Shown here: positions 9,498-19,408 of the stretch, piece after piece
Numbering within the stretch: position 1 is the stretch's first letter
Layout: each line of letters starts with the position of its first letter
Assembly: GCF_017894365.1 (NCBI RefSeq)
Contig: NZ_CP059467.1
Coordinates: 2,790,001-2,854,000, forward strand
Direction of reading: 5' to 3'
Length of the DNA: 64,000 nucleotides
Source: Aromatoleum bremense
GTDB taxonomy: Bacteria > Pseudomonadota > Gammaproteobacteria > Burkholderiales > Rhodocyclaceae
Position numbers and translations under genes: made by a program
Notes under the pieces: model-generated
Told to the model about the DNA's origin: nothing
Database searches by the model: none
The model's input: the letters and a program-made list of their open reading frames with translations, nothing else

Positions 9498-9540
9498 GCG
9501 CAGGCCGCAGCGCGGCCGCCGCCGGTTCGCAAAACGCCTG

Positions 9541-10811
<1,271 letters not shown>

Positions 10812-10875
10812 CTAGCATGCGGGCGCGCGGACGCCGCGTCGCACGGGCGAGCGGTGAAGCGTCTTTGCCACGTGC

Positions 10876-11295
10876 TTACGATCCATCGGCGTCGAAGGCG
10901 GCTTTCAGCCATTCGACGCCGTCCTCGTCGAGGTCGGCGAGCAGCGCCGCGTCGAAACGGCATGGCCGTCCGGCATGACGGCGGCCGGCCCCCGCCAGCC
11001 ACCACCGAGCCGCGAGGACGATGCGCCGCTGCTTGGCCAGCGTGATGCTGGCCGCGGCGCCGCCGAAGCGCGGGTTGGTGCGCAGCCGCACTTCGACGAA
11101 CACGACAACGCCCTGGTCGAGGCACACCAGATCGATCTCGCCGCCGCGGCAGCGCACGTTGTGCGCCAGCACGACGAGCCCCCGGCGCGCGAGGAAGCGT
11201 TCGGCGAGCGCTTCGGCTGCCGCTCCCGACGCTTGCTTCCGGGTCGCGGGGGCGCCGACAATGGCGCCTTCCTTCACGTTCTGGTCACCTTTCAT
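10876..11295 (-). CDS. yraN: YraN/UPF0102 family predicted endonuclease
   Basis: A 139-residue protein of the UPF0102 family with a restriction-endonuclease-like fold. The core motif is GEIDLVCLDQGVVVFVEVRLR, with the acidic E-x-D and E-x-R residues expected for this fold. The cellular role is unresolved in the family. The ATG overlaps the divergent rsmI ATG by two bases, so one of the two may really start further in; GTG codons a few residues downstream are available. The 100-base gap to diaA holds no visible gene. Confidence 0.88.
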   Translation of the reverse strand: MKGDQNVKEGAIVGAPATRKQASGAAAEALAERFLARRGLVVLAHNVRCRGGEIDLVCLDQGVVVFVEVRLRTNPRFGGAAASITLAKQRRIVLAARWWLAGAGRRHAGRPCRFDAALLADLDEDGVEWLKAAFDADGS

Positions 11296-12154
11296 GGCTC
11301 ACGGCTCCTCGCCCCTTTCAAGTACGCCGTCATTGTATGTGGTGGCGACGCCGCTCGGGAACCTGCAGGACATCAGCGCGCGCGCGCAGGCCGTGCTGGC
11401 GGGCGTGGATGTGATCGCGGCCGAGGACACGCGCCACAGCCAGCGCCTGCTCGATGCACTCGGCATCGCTACACGACTCGTCGCGCTGCACGAGCACAAC
11501 GAGCAGGCGGCCGCCGGGCAGGTGATCCGCATGCTGCAGGCGGGGCAGCACGTGGCGCTGATCAGCGACGCCGGCACGCCGGCAATCTCCGACCCCGGTG
11601 CACGCGCGGTCGCGCGGGTGCGCGAGGCGGGCTTCCCGGTGGTGCCCGTTCCCGGCCCGTGCGCCGCGATCGCCGCGCTGTCGGCGGCCGGCTTTGTTGA
11701 CAACGGCTTTCATTTCGTCGGCTTCCTGCCGCCGAAGTCCGCCGCGCGCCGCGCGGACATCGAGGCGCTGCGCGCCCTCGCGGTGCCGCTGGTGTTCTAC
11801 GAGTCGCCGCACCGCATCGTCGAATGCGTCGCGGACCTCGCCGCAGTGCTCGAAGCCGAGCGCGAGATCGTGATCGCGCGCGAGCTGACGAAGCTGTTCG
11901 AGCAGATCGTGCGGGTGCCGCTCGGCGAGGCGACGGCGTGGCTTGCCGAGGACCCGAACCGGGTGCGCGGCGAATTCGTGCTGGTGGTGTCAGGGGCGCC
12001 CGCGCGCGAAGGACTGGATCCGCAGGCCGAGCGGGTGCTGGCGCTGCTGATCGCGGAGCTGCCGGTCAAGACCGCCGCACGGCTCGCAGCGGATATCACC
12101 GGCGCGGCGAAGAACGCGCTCTATGCGCGGGCGCTGGAACTCAGGGGAGATTGA
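11294..12154 (+). CDS. rsmI: 16S rRNA C1402 ribose 2'-O-methyltransferase
   Basis: A 286-residue tetrapyrrole-methylase-fold enzyme that 2'-O-methylates C1402 in the ribosomal P site. Family features are YVVATPLGNLQDIS, IAAEDTRHSQRLL, LISDAGTPAISDPG, PVPGPCAAIAALSAAG, and FYESPHRI. The chosen ATG gives a ten-residue tail before the conserved core. It shares a start region with the divergent yraN, the two start codons overlapping by two bases. Confidence 0.95.
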   Translation: MAHGSSPLSSTPSLYVVATPLGNLQDISARAQAVLAGVDVIAAEDTRHSQRLLDALGIATRLVALHEHNEQAAAGQVIRMLQAGQHVALISDAGTPAISDPGARAVARVREAGFPVVPVPGPCAAIAALSAAGFVDNGFHFVGFLPPKSAARRADIEALRALAVPLVFYESPHRIVECVADLAAVLEAEREIVIARELTKLFEQIVRVPLGEATAWLAEDPNRVRGEFVLVVSGAPAREGLDPQAERVLALLIAELPVKTAARLAADITGAAKNALYARALELRGD

Positions 12155-12162
12155 ACCGCGCC

Positions 12163-12168
12163 TATAAT
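12163..12168 (+). promoter_or_regulatory. Candidate -10 element of pyrC
   Basis: A perfect TATAAT lies directly after the rsmI stop and about 85 bases before the pyrC ATG. No good -35 is seen at 16-18 bases. The intervening leader is pyrimidine-rich. Confidence 0.4.
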
Positions 12169-12253
12169 TGCCGGCGCCGCATCCCGAACCCCGTTCCAGC
12201 TTCCCGACTCCGAATTCCCGCATCCGGGCTTCTCTTTCGAATCGAAGATCATC

Positions 12254-13288
12254 ATGCAGACGATTTCCCTGATCCGCCCCGACGACTGGCATCTGCACGT
12301 GCGCGATGGCGCAGCGCTGGCGACGGTCGTGCCGCATACCGCTCGCCGTTTCGGTCGCGCGCTGATCATGCCGAACCTGCGACCGCCGGTGACGACTGCC
12401 GCGCAGGCGCTCGAATACCGTGCCCGCATCCTCGCCGCGGTGCCGCCCGGCCTGCGCTTCGAGCCGCTGATGAGCCTGTACCTCACCGACAACACGCCGC
12501 CCGATGAAATCGACCGCGCGAAGGCGAGCGGCGCGGTCGTCGCCGTCAAGCTGTATCCTGCCGGCGCGACGACGAACTCCGACGCGGGCGTGACCGGCAT
12601 CGAAAAAGTCCACGCGGTGCTCGAGCGCATGGAAAAGCTCGGCATGGTGCTGTGCGTGCATGGCGAGGTCACACACGGCGACGTGGACGTGTTCGACCGC
12701 GAGCAGGTATTCATCGAGCAGGTCCTGGCGCCGCTGGTGGCGCGCTTTCCCGCCCTGCGCGTCGTCTTCGAGCACATCACGACCGTCGAGGCCGCGCGCT
12801 TCGTGCAGGACGCCGGCCCCAATGTCGGCGCGACCGTGACGGCACATCACCTGCTGCTCAACCGCAACGCGATTTTCGCCGGCGGCATCCGCCCGCATCA
12901 TTACTGCCTGCCGGTGCTCAAGCGCGAAACCCACCGCCGCGCGCTGGTCGAAGCGGCGACGTCGGGCAACGCGAAGTTCTTCCTCGGCACCGACTCCGCG
13001 CCGCACTCGCGCGCCGCAAAAGAGGCTGCCTGCGGCTGCGCCGGCTGCTACACCGCGCACGCCGCGATCGAGCTGTACGCCGAAGTGTTCGAGCAGGCCG
13101 GAGCGCTCGACCGGCTCGAGGCCTTCGCGAGCCTGAACGGCCCCGCGTTCTATGGCCTTGCGCCGAACACCGAGCGGATCACGCTGGCGAAAGACGCGTG
13201 GGAAGTGCCGAGCGCCTACGAATACCTGCACGACGACCCGCTGGTGCCGCTGCGTGCCGGCGAAACGGTCGCGTGGCGCGTGCTCTGA
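12254..13288 (+). CDS. pyrC: Dihydroorotase
   Basis: A 344-residue zinc amidohydrolase of the single-function (class II, E. coli-type) group, closing N-carbamoyl-aspartate to dihydroorotate in pyrimidine synthesis. Metal ligands are visible in DWHLHVRDG (His-x-His), the carbamylated lysine in VAVKLYPAG, His in VHGEV, and His in FEHITT. The catalytic Asp is in LGTDSAPH. The length equals that of E. coli PyrC. It is followed 12 bases later by a small lipoprotein gene. Confidence 0.97.
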   Translation: MQTISLIRPDDWHLHVRDGAALATVVPHTARRFGRALIMPNLRPPVTTAAQALEYRARILAAVPPGLRFEPLMSLYLTDNTPPDEIDRAKASGAVVAVKLYPAGATTNSDAGVTGIEKVHAVLERMEKLGMVLCVHGEVTHGDVDVFDREQVFIEQVLAPLVARFPALRVVFEHITTVEAARFVQDAGPNVGATVTAHHLLLNRNAIFAGGIRPHHYCLPVLKRETHRRALVEAATSGNAKFFLGTDSAPHSRAAKEAACGCAGCYTAHAAIELYAEVFEQAGALDRLEAFASLNGPAFYGLAPNTERITLAKDAWEVPSAYEYLHDDPLVPLRAGETVAWRVL

Positions 13289-13300
13289 CAGGACGTCGCG

Positions 13301-13723
13301 ATGAACCTGCCGATTGTGCTGCGTGCCCTCGTCGCCGTCGCGATGCTGCCGGCGCTGGCCGCGTGCGAGAACAGCGCCACCGCCTACGTCATCGATGGCA
13401 GCCAGCACGCGTTGATCCTGGTGCGCGAAAAGCCGTATTTCTGGCGCAGCACGGTCAATCAGGCCGTCATCGCGTCGCGCCTGCCGCAGTGCCAGCGGCG
13501 CGTCGAGATCCATCCCGACAGCACCGAACTGACACGCGTCGAAGTGTTCGAGGTCGGCGACCGGCTGTGGGCGCTGCATCAGGGGGATCGCTGGTATCTC
13601 GTCAGCACGGCCGGATGCCAGGTGCAGGACTGGGAGAATGCAGCCGGAACGCCACCGGGACCGCTCGTCGGCACGTTCGAGCTGAAGGAAGGCGTAGCCG
13701 CTTTTATCCCTGCGGCGCGGTGA
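13301..13723 (+). CDS. Small predicted lipoprotein
   Basis: A 140-residue protein I do not recognise. The N-terminus is a signal peptide ending LAAC, a lipobox with Cys22. The mature part is Trp/Tyr-rich and probably beta-rich (LREKPYFWRS and GDRLWALHQGDRWYLVS-like segments). It starts 12 bases after pyrC and probably shares its transcript. The rnpB -10 element follows the stop codon by nine bases. Confidence 0.75.
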   Translation: MNLPIVLRALVAVAMLPALAACENSATAYVIDGSQHALILVREKPYFWRSTVNQAVIASRLPQCQRRVEIHPDSTELTRVEVFEVGDRLWALHQGDRWYLVSTAGCQVQDWENAAGTPPGPLVGTFELKEGVAAFIPAAR

Positions 13724-13732
13724 CCGCGCGCG

Positions 13733-13738
13733 TATAAT
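13733..13738 (+). promoter_or_regulatory. -10 element of rnpB
   Basis: A perfect TATAAT ends seven bases before the first paired base of the RNase P RNA (13745), which is the spacing expected for transcription starting at the mature 5' end. The -35 is poorly conserved. Confidence 0.6.
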
Positions 13739-13744
13739 CGCCGC

Positions 13745-14172
13745 GGGAAGTTCGCCAGGCAGTCGCTGCGTGCACTCGTGTGCGTGGAGGAAAGTCCGGG
13801 CCCCGCAGAGCAGGATGCCGGCTAACGGCCGGGCGTCGTGAGGCGACGGAAAGTGCAACAGAAAGCAAACCGCCGATGGCTCCGCAAGGAGATCAGGCAA
13901 GGGTGAAATGGTGCGCAGCGCGCGTTGAGCGTCGTTGCGGGCAGGGCGCAAGCCTCGTCGGGTAAGAGCCCACCGCAGGACTGGCGACAGGACTGGCACG
14001 GCAAACCCCATCCGGGGCAAGGCCAAATAGGGGAGCAATGGCGTGGCTCGCGCTGCTCCCGGGTAGGCTGCTTGAGCGCCGCGGCAACGCGGCGCCCAGA
14101 GGAATGACTGCCCGGTGCCTGTGATGCGAGTCGCAGGCGCTCGACAGAACCCGGCTTATCGGCGAACTTCCC
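13745..14172 (+). ncRNA. rnpB: RNase P RNA, bacterial type A
   Basis: This is the catalytic RNA that removes 5' leaders from tRNA precursors. The ends GGGAAGTTCGCC (13745-13756) and GGCGAACTTCCC (14161-14172) pair as helix P1. Conserved blocks are visible in order: GAGGAAAGTCCGGGC near 13786, ACAGAAAGCAAACCGCC near 13858, CAAGGGTGAAATGGTGCG near 13898, AGAGCCCACCG near 13966, and the 3' block AGAGGAATGACTG plus ACAGAACCCGGCTTATCG. The size, about 428 bases, fits a type A RNA. It sits between the pyrC operon and the dcw cluster. Confidence 0.97.
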
Positions 14173-14369
14173 ACCCCCCCCTTCCCGAAAGTCTCCCGGA
14201 AGCACCGTGTCATCCCTGCGAAGGGGTAGTCCGCCGCGGGTAAACCTTACCGGCATTTTACTCATTTTTCATTGATTTCCATCATATGCCTTGATTTTTC
14301 AGGGTTTATATGGAGCCTTATGTTTTTCATAAGTCATTGTGTAGCAACGGAAAAGTCCGTTTTTGCGGC

Positions 14370-14398
14370 TTGACCGGGGTTTACCTTTCCTCTAGAGT
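14370..14398 (+). promoter_or_regulatory. Promoter of the dcw cluster
   Basis: TTGACC (14370-14375), a 17-base spacer and TAGAGT (14393-14398) form a sigma-70-like promoter about 70 bases before mraZ. The -10 merges into the first GTGGG box, so bound MraZ would block it. The stretch 14173-14369 between rnpB and this promoter is AT-rich and has no gene. Confidence 0.65.
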
Positions 14399-14421
14399 GG
14401 GAACCGGTGGGAATTGGTGGG
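14397..14421 (+). promoter_or_regulatory. MraZ operator: three GTGGG boxes
   Basis: GTGGG occurs at 14397, 14407 and 14417, each separated by five bases, a 10-bp helical period. MraZ of E. coli and related bacteria binds such TGGG repeats upstream of its own operon. A fourth, partial GTG follows at 14427. The location over the -10 and early transcribed region implies autorepression. Confidence 0.85.
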
Positions 14422-14469
14422 TCAAAGTGTCATACGACGTTTCATTCGAAGAAGAATTGCGGGGGATGA

Positions 14470-14913
14470 ATGTTCCAGGGAGCCATTGCGCTCAGTCTCG
14501 ATGCGAAGGGTCGCCTCGCGATTCCGGCACGGCATCGTGACGCACTCGTCCCCGATGGCGCGCCCCTGGTGATCACCGCCCACCCCCACAAGTGCCTGCT
14601 CGTCTATCCGCTGTCGGTATGGGAACCGATTCGCGACCAGATCGCGGCAATGCCCGGCTTCGATCCGCGCACGTCCGCATTCAAGCGGCTGCTGGTCGGT
14701 TTCGCCCAGGAGGAAGGCCTCGACGCGGCGGGGCGGGTGCTGCTCGCCGCATCGCTGCGGCAATGGGCGCAGCTCGAAAAGCAGGTCTGGCTGGTCGGTC
14801 AGGGGGCCCATTTCGAGCTTTGGTCCGATGCGGGCTGGCAGGCGCAGCAGGAGACGATGCTGGCGCTGTCGGGCGACGCGCTACCCCCCGGATTCGAGAG
14901 TCTCGCGCTGTGA
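14470..14913 (+). CDS. mraZ: Transcriptional regulator MraZ
   Basis: A 147-residue AbrB-fold DNA-binding protein built of two SpoVT-like repeats, each carrying a DxxGR-type motif ([15 protein letters not shown] and [13 protein letters not shown]). It represses the dcw cluster. It begins [14 protein letters not shown] as in the family. The ATG at 14470 follows a purine-rich GGGGGA. Its stop codon overlaps the GTG start of rsmH. Confidence 0.95.
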   Translation: MFQGAIALSLDAKGRLAIPARHRDALVPDGAPLVITAHPHKCLLVYPLSVWEPIRDQIAAMPGFDPRTSAFKRLLVGFAQEEGLDAAGRVLLAASLRQWAQLEKQVWLVGQGAHFELWSDAGWQAQQETMLALSGDALPPGFESLAL

Positions 14914-15848
14914 GTGCCGCTCCGCAACATGTCACCGTGCTGCTCGCGGAGGCCGTCGAGGCGTTGGCGATCAAGCCTGGCGGGGTCTATGTCGACGGCA
15001 CGTTCGGCCGCGGCGGCCACAGCAGGGCAGTCCTCGCGAAGCTCGATGCCGGCGGACGGCTGATCGCGTTCGATCGCGATCCCCGCGCGATCGAGGTCGC
15101 CCGCGCGTTGCCCGATCCGCGGCTGACCGTCGTCCACGCCCCGTTCAGCGCGTTCGCCGAGGAACTCGACCGGCTCGGGCTGGAACACGTCGACGGCGTA
15201 TTGCTCGATCTGGGCGTGTCCTCGCCGCAGCTCGACGAGGCGGCGCGGGGCATGAGTTTTCGTTTCGACGCGCCGCTAGACATGCGGATGGATACGAGCC
15301 GCGGGCAGACCGTGGCGCAATGGCTGGCCGATGCGTCGGTCGCGCAAATCACCGAGGTGCTCAGGGATTATGGGGAAGAACGGTTTGCTTATGCGATTGC
15401 AAAGGCGATTGCAGCTGCTCGGGCAGGGGGGGCTGTCGCAAGCACTCGACAGCTTGCCGAGATCGTGGAAAAAGCGGTCCGTACACGCGAGCCGGGGCAG
15501 CACCCGGCGACGCGCAGCTTTCAAGCTCTACGGATTTTCATCAATCAGGAGCTCGAAGAGCTGTCGCTAGTGCTGCCCGCTGCGGTCGAGCGGCTCAAGC
15601 CCGGCGGCCGGTTGGTGGTGATCAGTTTCCATTCGCTCGAAGACCGCATCGTCAAGCGCTTCATGCGTGACGAATCGCGTCCGCCGCAGCTGCCGTCGCG
15701 GCTGCCGCTGCGGGCGGCCGAACTGCCGCAACCGCGCCTGCGGCTCGTCGGCAAGAGCCAGCGGCCGGGGCCGGCCGAAGTGGCCGCCAACCCGCGCTCG
15801 CGCAGCGCGGTGATGCGTGTCGCTGAGCGGGCAGGGGGCGCGGCATGA
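14910..15848 (+). CDS. rsmH: 16S rRNA m4C1402 methyltransferase
   Basis: A 312-residue SAM-dependent enzyme (MraW) that methylates N4 of C1402, the same nucleotide whose ribose is modified by RsmI. Motifs are [28 protein letters not shown] (SAM loop), [20 protein letters not shown], and the C-terminal [16 protein letters not shown]. Translation starts at a GTG overlapping the mraZ stop; no ATG fits the conserved N-terminus better. It overlaps ftsL by four bases. Confidence 0.96.
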   Translation: MSAAPQHVTVLLAEAVEALAIKPGGVYVDGTFGRGGHSRAVLAKLDAGGRLIAFDRDPRAIEVARALPDPRLTVVHAPFSAFAEELDRLGLEHVDGVLLDLGVSSPQLDEAARGMSFRFDAPLDMRMDTSRGQTVAQWLADASVAQITEVLRDYGEERFAYAIAKAIAAARAGGAVASTRQLAEIVEKAVRTREPGQHPATRSFQALRIFINQELEELSLVLPAAVERLKPGGRLVVISFHSLEDRIVKRFMRDESRPPQLPSRLPLRAAELPQPRLRLVGKSQRPGPAEVAANPRSRSAVMRVAERAGGAA

Positions 15849-16138
15849 TCCGCGTGGACGCGTTTCTGGTCGCGCTCGTCGTGAGCAGCGCGCTCGGGGT
15901 GGTCGCAGCCCAGCATCAGGCGCGCAAGCTGTTCTCGGAGCTCGAGCGGGAACAGGCGCGCGCCCAGAGCCTGGAAGTCGAGTGGGGGCAGCTGCAGCTC
16001 GAACAAAGCACCTGGGCCGCGCATGCGCGGGTCGAGAAGATTGCGCGCGAACGGATCGGCATGCGCCCTCCTGCACCGGGACAGGTCCTCACGGTGGGAG
16101 GAGGGCACGAGTCCGCCGAACCAGGACTGCCGAAGTGA
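15845..16138 (+). CDS. ftsL: Cell division protein FtsL
   Basis: A 97-residue bitopic membrane protein: a short cytoplasmic start, one membrane segment (about 6-24), then a periplasmic coiled coil ([26 protein letters not shown]) followed by [13 protein letters not shown], the typical FtsL end. It joins FtsB and FtsQ in the divisome. It overlaps rsmH by four bases and precedes ftsI by ten. Confidence 0.93.
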   Translation: MIRVDAFLVALVVSSALGVVAAQHQARKLFSELEREQARAQSLEVEWGQLQLEQSTWAAHARVEKIARERIGMRPPAPGQVLTVGGGHESAEPGLPK

Positions 16139-16148
16139 GGACGTGCGC

Positions 16149-17903
16149 ATGAGGAAACAGCGCCCGTTGCCCTTCAACCACAACCCGCTGCTGAAGAACG
16201 TTCTTCCGGCATGGCGTTCGCGGCTGGTGATGTCCGCCCTTCTTGCCTGCCTGCTGGCACTGGTCGGGCGTGCGCTGTATCTGCAGGGGGTCAACAACGA
16301 GTTCCTGCAGGCGAAGGGCGAATCGCGCTACGCCCGCGCGATCGAGGTGCCGGCGACGCGGGGCCGCGTCATCGACCGGCACGGCGACGTGCTGGCGATC
16401 AGCACGCCGGTGCGCTCGATCTGGGCGATTCCGTCGGATGCGCGGCTGTCGCCGGCGGACGGGCGCAAGCTCGCCGAACTGCTTGAAACGAGTGTCGAGG
16501 AGCTGAACGGACGGCTCGCGACCAGTCACGACTTCGTCTATCTGAAGCGCCAGCTGTCGCCCGAACTGGCGCAGGAAATCGCCGCGCTGAAGCTTCCCGG
16601 CATCCACCAGCAGCAGGAATACCGGCGCTACTACCCGGGCGGCGAAGTGATGGCGCACGTGCTCGGTTTCACCGGCGTCGACGACAAGGGCCAGGAAGGC
16701 GTCGAGCTCGCATTCGACAAGCTGCTGACCGGCACGCCCGGCGCGCGGCGGGTCATCCGCGACCGGCGCGGCCAGGTTGTCGAGGATGTCGAGGCGATCC
16801 GTCCGCCGCACGACGGCCAGGACCTCGTGCTGGCGATGGACGCCAAGATCCAGTATCTCGCCTACTCCGCGCTGAACCAGGCGATGCAGACGCACAAGGC
16901 CAAGGCGGGCGCGGCGGTGGTGCTCGACGTGCGCACCGGCGAAGTGCTGGCCCTGGTCAACGCGCCGACCTACAACCCGAACAACCGTACCAACCTCAGC
17001 GGCGCGCAATTGCGCAACCGCGTCTTCACGGACACGTACGAGCCCGGCTCGACGATGAAGCCTTTCGTCGTCGGACTCGCGCTCGATCGCGGCAAGGTCG
17101 AGCCGACCACCGTCATCGACACCGCGCCGGGGCGGGTGTCGATCGGGCGGGCGACGATTTCCGACTCGCACCGGCACGGCGCGCTGACCGTTATGGAAGT
17201 GATCCAGAAATCGTCGAACGTCGGTACGGTCAAAATGGCGATGAACCTCACTCCCGAGGAAATGTGGCGCATGTTCAACGAGCTCGGTTTCGGCACGCCG
17301 CTCGATCTTGGCTTTCCCGGTGAAGCGAGCGGGCGGCTGCGTCCCGTGAAGACGTGGAAACCGATCGAGCAGGCGACGATGTCGTTCGGCCACGGCATTT
17401 CCGTGAGCCTCATCCAGATGGCGCACGCCTATCTCGCGTTCGCGCGCGACGGCGAACTGCTGCCGCTTTCGCTGACGCGCGTCGACATCCCGCTGGCTGC
17501 CGGCAAGCGCGTGTATTCGGTCGAGACGGCGCGCGAGATGCGGTACATGCTCGAGCTCGCGGCCGGCCCCGGCGGCACCGCGCCGCGCGCGCAGATCCGC
17601 GGCTACCGCGTTGCCGGCAAGACCGGCACGGCGCACAAGATCGAGGGCGGACGATATGCGAACAAATATGTATCGTCCTTTGTCGGTTTCGCCCCGGCGT
17701 CCGATCCGCGACTTATCGTAGCGGTGATGATCGATGAACCTTCTGCCGGTCAATATTTTGGCGGGACGGTCGCGGCGCCGGTTTTCGCGCAGATCACCGA
17801 AGGCGCGTTGCGGGTCCTGGGCGTAGCGCCGGATGCGCCGCTCGTTCCGCTGCAGGTTGCCAGCAAGGCGGAGCAGGCACGAACCGCACGGAGGGGCATG
17901 TGA
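16149..17903 (+). CDS. ftsI: Septal transpeptidase PBP3
   Basis: A 584-residue class B penicillin-binding protein. One N-terminal membrane anchor (about 25-45) is followed by a dimerisation/pedestal domain beginning VPATRGRVIDRHGD, then the transpeptidase domain with catalytic Ser301 in GSTMKP, SSN at 355-357, and KTGT at 491-494. It crosslinks septal peptidoglycan together with FtsW. The ATG at 16149 follows ftsL by ten bases; the stop overlaps the murE GTG. Confidence 0.97.
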   Translation: MRKQRPLPFNHNPLLKNVLPAWRSRLVMSALLACLLALVGRALYLQGVNNEFLQAKGESRYARAIEVPATRGRVIDRHGDVLAISTPVRSIWAIPSDARLSPADGRKLAELLETSVEELNGRLATSHDFVYLKRQLSPELAQEIAALKLPGIHQQQEYRRYYPGGEVMAHVLGFTGVDDKGQEGVELAFDKLLTGTPGARRVIRDRRGQVVEDVEAIRPPHDGQDLVLAMDAKIQYLAYSALNQAMQTHKAKAGAAVVLDVRTGEVLALVNAPTYNPNNRTNLSGAQLRNRVFTDTYEPGSTMKPFVVGLALDRGKVEPTTVIDTAPGRVSIGRATISDSHRHGALTVMEVIQKSSNVGTVKMAMNLTPEEMWRMFNELGFGTPLDLGFPGEASGRLRPVKTWKPIEQATMSFGHGISVSLIQMAHAYLAFARDGELLPLSLTRVDIPLAAGKRVYSVETAREMRYMLELAAGPGGTAPRAQIRGYRVAGKTGTAHKIEGGRYANKYVSSFVGFAPASDPRLIVAVMIDEPSAGQYFGGTVAAPVFAQITEGALRVLGVAPDAPLVPLQVASKAEQARTARRGM

Positions 17904-19408
17904 GCGCCGCCCGCGCCCGTGAAATCCTCGAACGGCTGCGTCTGGCCGGTGTCGCCGTGGCGGGCATCACGGCTGACTCGCGCCGCCTGCAGCGCGGCGA
18001 GCTGTTTGCCGCGTGGCCCGGATTCGCGACCGACGGTCGCCGCTACGTTGCCGCCGCCATCGAGCGCGGCGCCGCCGCGGTGCTGTGGGACGACAGCGAC
18101 GGTATGCGGCTCGAAGCGCTGTCGGTGCCGGCCCTGCCGGTGCCCGGCTTGCGCAGCGTCGGCGGCTTCCTCGCGCACGAGATCCACGCCCGTCCGTCGC
18201 ACAAGCTGTGGGTCGCCGGCGTGACGGGCACCAACGGCAAGACGACGGTGAGCCAGTGGCTCGCCGGCGCGCTGGCCGGGCTTGGCCTGCGCTGCGGCGT
18301 CATCGGCACGCTGGGCTGCGGTTTTCCCGGCCGGCTCGTCGATAGCGGCAATACGACGCCCGACGCGCTCGAACTGCACCGCATGCTCGCCGCGTTCGTC
18401 GCCGAGGGGGCTGGCGCGGCGGCAATGGAAGTGTCGTCGATCGGGCTCGACCAGGAGCGCGTCAATGGCGTCGAGTTCGACGTCGCGGTGTTCACGAACC
18501 TGACCCGCGATCATCTCGATTACCACGGCAGCATGGAAACCTATGCCGCGGCCAAGGCGCGCCTGTTCGACCTGCCGGGCATCCGCGCCGCGGTGATCAA
18601 TTTCGACGACGGCTTCGGCCTCGCCCAGGCGCGGCGGCTCGCGGCGGGCGGTATGCCGGTGATCGGCTATACGCGCTTCGCGGACCGTGCCGGCGCGGTG
18701 CCGGGCGCGCGCATGCTGGTCGCAGCAGGGGAGCGGCACGTCCCGTCGGGCCTGCGCTTCGCGCTCGGCTGGGACGGCGGGCTTCATGACGTGCAGGTAC
18801 GCATGGTCGCGCCATTCAATGTCTCGAACCTGATGGCGGTGATCGGATCGCTGCTGGTCCGCGATGTGCCGATGGACGACATCCTGCGGGCCGTGTCGCG
18901 GCTGACACCGCCGGCGGGGCGCATGCAGCTGGTGGGCGGCGTCGGCGAGCCGCTGATAGTCGTCGACTACGCGCACTCGCCCGACGCGCTCGCCAAGGTG
19001 CTCGAGTCGGTGCGCAGCACGGCGCATGCGCGCGGTGGTCGCGTGGTGTGCGTGTTCGGCTGCGGCGGCGACCGCGACGCGGGCAAGCGGCCGATGATGG
19101 GTGATGTCGCGCGCACGCTTGCCGACCGCGTCATCATCACCAGCGACAACCCGCGCAGCGAAGATCCGCTGAAAATCATCGACGCGATCCTGCAGGGTGC
19201 CGGTCCCGACGCCGAACCGGTCGTCGATCGCGCGCAGGCGATCCGCATCGCGATCGGCGAAGCGGGGGCCAACGACGTGATCGTGCTCGCCGGCAAGGGG
19301 CATGAGCCTTACCAGGAGGTGCTGGGCGTGCGCTTGCCGTTCTCCGACGTCGAGCAGGCGCGACTTGCGCTGCACGCATGGAATCGAAGCCAGGGAGCAG
19401 ACCAATGA
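17900..19408 (+). CDS. murE: UDP-MurNAc-tripeptide synthetase, meso-DAP-adding
   Basis: A 502-residue Mur ligase adding meso-diaminopimelate to UDP-MurNAc-L-Ala-D-Glu. The ATP loop is TGTNGKTT (about 109-116), with the carbamylated-lysine region NLTRDHLDYHG-SMETYAAAK following. The DNPRSEDP motif near residue 416 selects diaminopimelate over lysine. Translation starts at a GTG that overlaps the ftsI stop. It overlaps murF by four bases. Confidence 0.97.
   Translation: MSAARAREILERLRLAGVAVAGITADSRRLQRGELFAAWPGFATDGRRYVAAAIERGAAAVLWDDSDGMRLEALSVPALPVPGLRSVGGFLAHEIHARPSHKLWVAGVTGTNGKTTVSQWLAGALAGLGLRCGVIGTLGCGFPGRLVDSGNTTPDALELHRMLAAFVAEGAGAAAMEVSSIGLDQERVNGVEFDVAVFTNLTRDHLDYHGSMETYAAAKARLFDLPGIRAAVINFDDGFGLAQARRLAAGGMPVIGYTRFADRAGAVPGARMLVAAGERHVPSGLRFALGWDGGLHDVQVRMVAPFNVSNLMAVIGSLLVRDVPMDDILRAVSRLTPPAGRMQLVGGVGEPLIVVDYAHSPDALAKVLESVRSTAHARGGRVVCVFGCGGDRDAGKRPMMGDVARTLADRVIITSDNPRSEDPLKIIDAILQGAGPDAEPVVDRAQAIRIAIGEAGANDVIVLAGKGHEPYQEVLGVRLPFSDVEQARLALHAWNRSQGADQ

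Noticed and set aside
9504..9518. GGCCGC/GCGGCC hairpin between mpl and dolP as a terminator
   Set aside because: Only six pairs, three-base loop and no T-run on either strand; possible but unsupported.
11990..14038. A 682-codon antisense frame over pyrC, the lipoprotein gene and rnpB
   Set aside because: It runs through the RNase P RNA and is a shadow frame.
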